A program made the translations under genes and the position numbers. A stretch of DNA of 36,679 nucleotides from Steroidobacteraceae bacterium. Its GTDB lineage: Bacteria; Pseudomonadota; Gammaproteobacteria; Steroidobacterales; Steroidobacteraceae. Every line of letters starts with the position of its first letter. The stretch's first letter is position 1. The notes beneath the pieces were generated by a model that made no database searches, was not told where the DNA came from, and saw only the letters and a program-made list of their open reading frames with translations. Location: assembly GCA_019634895.1 (NCBI GenBank), contig JAHCAM010000023.1, forward strand, positions 1 through 36,679, written 5' to 3'. Below, piece after piece: positions 32,641 to 36,679 of the stretch.

Positions 32641-34398
32641 TCACCCGGCGGATTCGAGGTGTTCGGCATGCAGTTCCGCGCGTGCGCTGCCGCCCCAGGT
32701 CGTCGATTGCACGCGATAGGCGAGCCGCAGTCGCGAGCCGGCCGCCGGCCGGATGGCGCGCGCGTCGTCGAAATGGCCGAAGGCGATCGCCTCCACGGGC
32801 GGCGCGGCCGGGTCCGGGCGCAGCCACAGCTTCAGGTGCCGCTCGCCGGCCGGGCGCGACTCGACCACCGCGAACTCGCCGTCGAACACCGGCTCCGGGA
32901 AACCCTGGCCCCAGGGTCCGCCCTGCTCGATGGCGCGCGCCGTCTCGAGCGTGAGCTCTGCCGGCGCGAGTTCGCCGTCGGTCTCGATCACGTTGTGCAT
33001 CTGCTCGGGCGACAGCCGGCGCCCGACCTCGGCGGCGAACGCCTCGGCAAACCGCGCGAGCGCGCCGCTGCGCAGCGTGAGCCCCGCAGCCATGGCGTGC
33101 CCTCCGAAGCGCTCGATCAGGCCCGGGTGGCGCGTGTCGACGGCCTCGAGCACGTCACGCACGTGCACGCCCGCGACCGAGCGCGCCGAACCGCGCAATT
33201 CATCTTCGCCCGCGGGCGCGAACGCGACCACCGGACGGTGCAGCCGGTCCTTCATGCGGCTCGCGACCAGCCCGACGATGCCGGCATGCCAGCCGGCATC
33301 CGCCAGGGTGACGCCCGCCGGCAGGCTGCCCTCGGCGAGCCGCAGGCGCTGCACGGCCGCGGCCGCCTGCTCGCGCATGCGCGCCTCCATCTCGCGCCGC
33401 TCCCGGTTCAGCCGGTCGAGTTCCCCGGCGAGCGCGAGGGCCTCCGCCGCGTCCTCCGCGAGCAGGCAGCGGATGCCGACCGACATGTCGTCGATGCGCC
33501 CGGCGGCGTTGATGCGCGGCGCGATCTGGTGGCCGAGCTGGCGCGTCGACAGCTCCTCGAGCCGGCATCCCGCGACGCGCGCGAGCGCGAGCAGGCCGGG
33601 CGCCGCGGCGCGCGCGCGGATGCGCCTGAGCCCCTCCTGCACCAGGATGCGATTGTTGCGGTCCAGCGGCACCAGATCCGCGACCGTGCCGAGCGCGACC
33701 AGGTCGAGCAGATCCGCGACCGGCGGCAGCCGCATCCCGCGCGCCGTCTCCAGCGCGCGGGTCAGCGCCGCCATCAGATAGAACGCCACGCCGACCCCGG
33801 CGAGTGCGCGGCTGCCGAAACCCGCGCCGTGCAGGTTCGGGTTCACCTGCGCTGCGCAGGCCGGCAGCGTCGGCCCCGGCAGGTGGTGGTCCGTGACCAG
33901 TACCTGCATGCCGAGCGCGGCAGCCGCCTCGATGCCCGCGTGCGCCGCGACGCCGTTGTCGACCGTCAGCAGCAGGTCCGCCCGCTCGCCGGCGAGATCC
34001 GCGACCAGCGCCGGCGTGAGGCCGTAGCCGTGCCGCATGCGGTCCGGCACCCGGAAGCCGAGGTTGGCATGGCCGAGCCGGCGCAGCTGCCGCACCACGA
34101 CCGCCGTGCTGGTCGCGCCATCCGCGTCGAAATCGCCGACCACCAGGATGCGCGAGCCGCGCGCCAGGTGATCCTGCAGCAGCTGCACGGCGCCGCCGAT
34201 GCCGTCGAGCGTGCCGACCGGCAGCAGATGACGCAGTTCCAGCGCCAGCTCATCCTCCCGGGTCACGCCGCGGGCCGCATAGACCCGGCGCAGCACCGGG
34301 TGCAGTGACGCCGGCAGCCGATCGGCGGGTCCCGGCGACCGGCGCCGGATGGTCGGCCTTCGCGCTGCTGGCAGTTCCCCGGATGGCATCGCGGTCAT
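32641..34398 (-). CDS. recJ: Single-stranded-DNA exonuclease RecJ
   Basis: 5'-3' exonuclease of RecF-pathway recombination, mismatch and base-excision repair. The 585 residues contain the DHH-family metal motifs DFDADG (89-94), VDNG (146-149) and DHH (170-172), the DHHA1-type FGGHAMAAGLTL, and a C-terminal OB domain. The length is typical. The ATG at 34398 is the longest sensible start; another ATG lies three codons later, and neither has a clear ribosome-binding site. Divergent from the Mth938-like gene; prfB follows after 23 bases. Confidence 0.97.
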   Translation of the reverse strand: MTAMPSGELPAARRPTIRRRSPGPADRLPASLHPVLRRVYAARGVTREDELALELRHLLPVGTLDGIGGAVQLLQDHLARGSRILVVGDFDADGATSTAVVVRQLRRLGHANLGFRVPDRMRHGYGLTPALVADLAGERADLLLTVDNGVAAHAGIEAAAALGMQVLVTDHHLPGPTLPACAAQVNPNLHGAGFGSRALAGVGVAFYLMAALTRALETARGMRLPPVADLLDLVALGTVADLVPLDRNNRILVQEGLRRIRARAAAPGLLALARVAGCRLEELSTRQLGHQIAPRINAAGRIDDMSVGIRCLLAEDAAEALALAGELDRLNRERREMEARMREQAAAAVQRLRLAEGSLPAGVTLADAGWHAGIVGLVASRMKDRLHRPVVAFAPAGEDELRGSARSVAGVHVRDVLEAVDTRHPGLIERFGGHAMAAGLTLRSGALARFAEAFAAEVGRRLSPEQMHNVIETDGELAPAELTLETARAIEQGGPWGQGFPEPVFDGEFAVVESRPAGERHLKLWLRPDPAAPPVEAIAFGHFDDARAIRPAAGSRLRLAYRVQSTTWGGSARAELHAEHLESAG

Positions 34399-34428
34399 GA
34401 TAGCGGCGTGTGGCGCGGGCGGATTGGC

Positions 34429-34434
34429 TATATT
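34429..34434 (+). promoter_or_regulatory. Weak -10 candidate for the Mth938-like gene
   Basis: TATATT lies 14 bases before the ATG at 34449, in the short divergent gap after recJ. No matching -35 is seen, so this is only a suggestion. Confidence 0.25.
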
Positions 34435-34448
34435 GGACCGCGCCAGCG

Positions 34449-34817
34449 ATGCAGATCACGCGCGACACCGCCACCGACGCCAACGCCATCGTCAGCTGCC
34501 TGGCGGGAGAGATCCGCCTGCGCAATGCGCGCTACACCAGCAGCCTGATCGTGACCCGCGATGCCGTGGTCGCGGACTGGCGTCATCCGCCGGTGGCGGA
34601 GCTCGCGATCGGCGATTTTGCCGCACTGGTGGAACTGGGTCCGGAGATCGTCCTGCTCGGCACCGGGGCCCGCCAGCAGCTGCCGCCGCCCGCGTTGTAC
34701 GCCGCATTCGCCGCGCACGGCATCGGCCTCGAGGCCATGGACAACGCCGCCGCCTGCCGGACCTACAACCTGCTGCTGTCGGAGTACCGCGCGGTCGCGG
34801 TCGCGCTGATGCTGTAG
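34449..34817 (+). CDS. Mth938-like domain protein (DUF498/598 family)
   Basis: A 122-residue cytoplasmic protein of the Mth938-like fold, the family of human NDUFAF3. Typical features are a first strand pair (MQITRDTATDANAI), YTSSLIVTRDAV, the core PEIVLLGTGARQQLPP (65-80) and GLEAMDNAAACRTYNLLLSE (93-112). The bacterial role is not settled; a link to respiratory or membrane-protein assembly has been suggested from the eukaryotic relative. The ATG at 34449 matches the family N-terminus; a GTG at 34410 would add 13 unlikely residues. It stands alone on the plus strand between recJ and the convergent nlpD. Confidence 0.88.
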   Translation: MQITRDTATDANAIVSCLAGEIRLRNARYTSSLIVTRDAVVADWRHPPVAELAIGDFAALVELGPEIVLLGTGARQQLPPPALYAAFAAHGIGLEAMDNAAACRTYNLLLSEYRAVAVALML

Positions 34818-34838
34818 CCGCGGCGCCGCTATCGCGGC
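34817..34838. terminator. Stem-loop at the convergent Mth938-like / nlpD junction
   Basis: GCCGCG (34817-34822) pairs with CGCGGC (34833-34838) around 10 bases, and a perfect 10-base palindrome GCGGCGCCGC (34820-34829) lies inside. Both stop codons touch the structure. There is no T-run. Confidence 0.35.
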
Positions 34839-35515
34839 GGCAGGTGCGCGAGCGGATCCTGCGGCTGCCCGTCGAGGCGGATCTCGAAATACAGCATTGG
34901 CTGCTGCCCCGGCCCCGGTCCCATGGCGCCGATCACCTGTCCGGCGCGCACGTCCTCGCCTTCGCGAACGTGGACGACGGCATTGTGGCCGTAGGCGGTG
35001 AGCCAGCCGCGCACATGATTGATGATGACCAGTTGCCCGTAGCCCAGCAGGCCGCTGCCGGTATAGACCACGTGCCCGTCGGCGGCCGCCAGCACCGGCT
35101 GGTTGAGCAGGCCGTCGATGCGCAGCCCCACGCCGCCGGACGGCTGGCGCACGCTGCCGTGCACGCGGCCTCCCTGCACGGGCCATTGCCATGGCGGCGG
35201 GCGGTGCCTCGGATCGTCCGGCGACGCCCGCGGCTGCGGCGCCGCCACGCGCGCCTGCGGAACACTCGCGCGCGCGCCGGCGGGCGGCGGATCGAGCCGC
35301 AGGCGCTGGCCCGGATGGATCAGGTAATCGCGCCCGATCCCGTTCCAGCGCGCGACGTCCCGGTAATCGAGCCCGTAGCGCATCGAGATGGAATAGAGCG
35401 TCTCGCCGGCACGCACGACATGTTGCGCCGGGATCTCCGGCCGTCGCGGACCGCAGGCGGCGATGAGCAGCGTGGCCAGCAGCGCCGGCCAGACCAGGCT
35501 GGGGACCCGGCGCAC
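34829..35515 (-). CDS. nlpD: NlpD-like lipoprotein: LysM plus degenerate LytM (M23) domain
   Basis: An outer-membrane lipoprotein that activates amidases for septal peptidoglycan splitting. The 228 residues have a lipoprotein signal peptide with Cys21 (LLIAAC), a LysM domain (about 32-75; HVVRAGETLYSISMRYGLDY), a proline-rich linker, and a LytM domain (about 118-225). Two of four zinc ligands of active M23 peptidases are missing: GGVGLRID lacks the first histidine and MLYFE has Tyr where HxH is expected. That degeneracy is typical of NlpD/EnvC activators. The start is GTG at 35515, one base after the pcm stop; GTG at 35527 is an alternative. No rpoS follows. Confidence 0.88.
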   Translation of the reverse strand: MRRVPSLVWPALLATLLIAACGPRRPEIPAQHVVRAGETLYSISMRYGLDYRDVARWNGIGRDYLIHPGQRLRLDPPPAGARASVPQARVAAPQPRASPDDPRHRPPPWQWPVQGGRVHGSVRQPSGGVGLRIDGLLNQPVLAAADGHVVYTGSGLLGYGQLVIINHVRGWLTAYGHNAVVHVREGEDVRAGQVIGAMGPGPGQQPMLYFEIRLDGQPQDPLAHLPPR

Positions 35516-35516
35516 C

Positions 35517-36149
35517 TCAGGACACACCGCCCAGCAGCGGCACGAAGCTCACGAAGCCGAGGCGCTCCGGCAGGAACTGGTCGCCGCGGCGGGTGATGCG
35601 CATCAACTCCTGCCTCCCTTCCGGCCCGACCGGCGCCACCAGCCGGCCGCGATCCGCGAGCTGGTCCAGCAGCTTCTGCGGAATCGCATGCGGAGCCGCC
35701 GCCAGCAGGATCGCGTTGAACGGCTTCTGCGAAGCCCAGCCCTCCGAGCCGTCGCCGTGCTTGAACTTCACGTTCTTGATCCCGAGTTCGCGGATGCGTT
35801 CCTTCGCCCGCTCGAGCAGCGCCTCGATGCGCTCGATGCTGTACAGCCGGCCGACCAGCGGCGCGAGCACCGCGGTCTGGTAGCCGCAGCCGGTGCCGAT
35901 TTCCAGCACTTTCTTCGGCGTGCCGCCGACGGTCACCGCCTCGGTCATGCGCGCGACCACGTAGGGCTGCGAGATCGTCTGGCCGTAGCCGATCGGCAGC
36001 GCGGTGTCCTCGTAGGCGCGGCTCGCCAGCGCCTCGTCCACGAACAGGTGGCGCGGCACGTTGCGGATCCGGTCCAGAACGCGCGGATCGCGGATGCCCT
36101 GCTCGGTCAGGCGCTGGATGAGCCGCTCGCGCGTGCGCAGCGACGTCAT
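35517..36149 (-). CDS. pcm: Protein-L-isoaspartate O-methyltransferase
   Basis: Repairs isoaspartyl residues in aged proteins using SAM. The 210 residues show GQTISQP (56-62, with the conserved Ser60), the SAM-binding [13 protein letters not shown] (81-93), YSIERI, and the C-terminal FVPLLGG. I start it at the ATG at 36149, since [14 protein letters not shown] is the usual N-terminus and AGGG lies about 7 bases upstream. A GTG at 36173, sharing GTGA with the surE stop, would add eight residues. The surE-pcm-nlpD order is classical. Confidence 0.95.
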   Translation of the reverse strand: MTSLRTRERLIQRLTEQGIRDPRVLDRIRNVPRHLFVDEALASRAYEDTALPIGYGQTISQPYVVARMTEAVTVGGTPKKVLEIGTGCGYQTAVLAPLVGRLYSIERIEALLERAKERIRELGIKNVKFKHGDGSEGWASQKPFNAILLAAAPHAIPQKLLDQLADRGRLVAPVGPEGRQELMRITRRGDQFLPERLGFVSFVPLLGGVS

Positions 36150-36169
36150 GCCGATGCCCTGCCCGGCGC

Positions 36170-36679
36170 TCACGTGGCCGGCTCCGCCAGCCAGCCACGC
36201 AGCTCCTCGAGGGCCGCATGCCGGGTCAGGTCCACCTGCAGCGGCGTGACCGACACGCGGCCGCTGGCGACGGCGTGGAAATCGGTGCCCGGTCCGGCGT
36301 CCTGCCCCTTGCCGGCGGCGCCGACCCAGTAGATCTCGCGCCCCCGCGGGTCGGTCCCGCGCACGGCATTCTCGGCGCGGTGGCGATGGCCCAGGCGCGT
36401 CACCTCGATGCCCTGCAGTTCGTCGTATGGCAGGTCGGGCACGTTCACGTTCAGGATCATCGAGCGGTGCAGCGGCTTCGCCACCACGCGCAGCACGAGC
36501 TCGCGGGCGATGCGCGCCGCCGTGGCGAAGTGCGGGCCGCTGGCCGAGCCGACCACCAGCGACACCGCGATCGTCGGCAGCCCGAGGAAGCGGCCTTCGA
36601 TCGCCGCGGCCACCGTGCCGGAATAGAGCACGTCGTCGCCGAGGTTGGCGCCGTCGTTGATCCCCGACACGACCATGTC
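36170..36679 (-). CDS. surE: 5'-nucleotidase/exopolyphosphatase SurE (partial, N-terminus outside window)
   Basis: Metal-dependent survival protein that dephosphorylates nucleoside monophosphates. The 169 visible residues contain [16 protein letters not shown] and [20 protein letters not shown], the conserved SurE core around the active site, then [20 protein letters not shown] and the C-terminal TPLQVDLT. The first 80 or so residues, with the DD metal motif, lie beyond position 36679, so the truncation is due to the window. First visible gene of the surE-pcm-nlpD operon. Confidence 0.95.
   Translation of the reverse strand, partial: DMVVSGINDGANLGDDVLYSGTVAAAIEGRFLGLPTIAVSLVVGSASGPHFATAARIARELVLRVVAKPLHRSMILNVNVPDLPYDELQGIEVTRLGHRHRAENAVRGTDPRGREIYWVGAAGKGQDAGPGTDFHAVASGRVSVTPLQVDLTRHAALEELRGWLAEPAT

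Noticed and set aside
32605..34308. A 567-codon plus-strand frame opposite recJ
   Set aside because: Antisense shadow of recJ with no recognisable domain.
34829..35515. Active M23 endopeptidase
   Set aside because: The first and last zinc-binding histidines are replaced, so an amidase activator of the NlpD type is far more likely.

Overview
The window is a dense, GC-rich (roughly 70% by eye) piece of bacterial chromosome with 39 recognisable protein genes and no non-coding gap above about 120 bases. Gene content and order (lolC-lolE-lolD-comEC-exbB-exbD-msbA-lpxK; sdhCDAB-sdhE-ygfX; rpoE-rseA-rseB; lepA-lepB-rnc-era-recO-pdxJ-acpS; recJ-prfB-lysS; surE-pcm-nlpD) point to a gammaproteobacterium. 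The closest resemblance is to GC-rich lineages related to Xanthomonadales, Nevskiales or Pseudomonadales; I cannot name a genus. I saw no tRNA, rRNA, CRISPR array, insertion sequence, prophage gene or other sign of recent transfer.

Layout. (1) 8860 down to 1, minus strand: an envelope-export operon. LolC, LolE and LolD release lipoproteins from the inner membrane, ComEC is a DNA-uptake channel, ExbB/ExbD form a proton-driven motor, MsbA flips lipid A-core, and LpxK (cut by the window edge) phosphorylates the lipid A precursor. (2) 8962-12785, plus strand: a small secreted protein of unknown function, then mfd. (3) 22372 down to 12808, minus strand: lepA, lepB, a DUF4845 gene, rnc, era, recO, pdxJ, acpS, a PolB-like exonuclease, rlmD and nagZ. 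From rnc to nagZ every junction is a four-base start/stop overlap. (4) 24876 down to 22409: rpoE-rseA-rseB (envelope-stress sigma factor, anti-sigma factor and its periplasmic partner), followed by a glutaredoxin-like gene that seems to need a CTG start. (5) 29013 down to 24993: sdhC-sdhD-sdhA-sdhB (complex II), then its flavinylation factor sdhE and ygfX. (6) 29101-29991, plus strand: ygfZ, an Fe-S cluster maintenance gene, divergent from sdhC. (7) 34398 down to 30000: recJ, prfB (with the programmed +1 frameshift) and lysS. (8) 34449-34817, plus strand: an Mth938-like protein. (9) 36679 down to 34829: surE (cut by the edge), pcm and an nlpD-like lipoprotein gene with no rpoS after it.

This is essentially a housekeeping region and I did not find a convincing new defence, mobile or biosynthetic system. 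What deserves a second look is finer structure: the uncharacterised secreted protein at 8962-9246 and the inverted repeat in front of it, the likely CTG start of the glutaredoxin-like gene, an extended -10 plus hairpin in front of lepA, a candidate sigma-E promoter for rpoE, hairpins at every convergent gene junction (one built from both stop codons), and the absence of mucD and rpoS from places where relatives often carry them.
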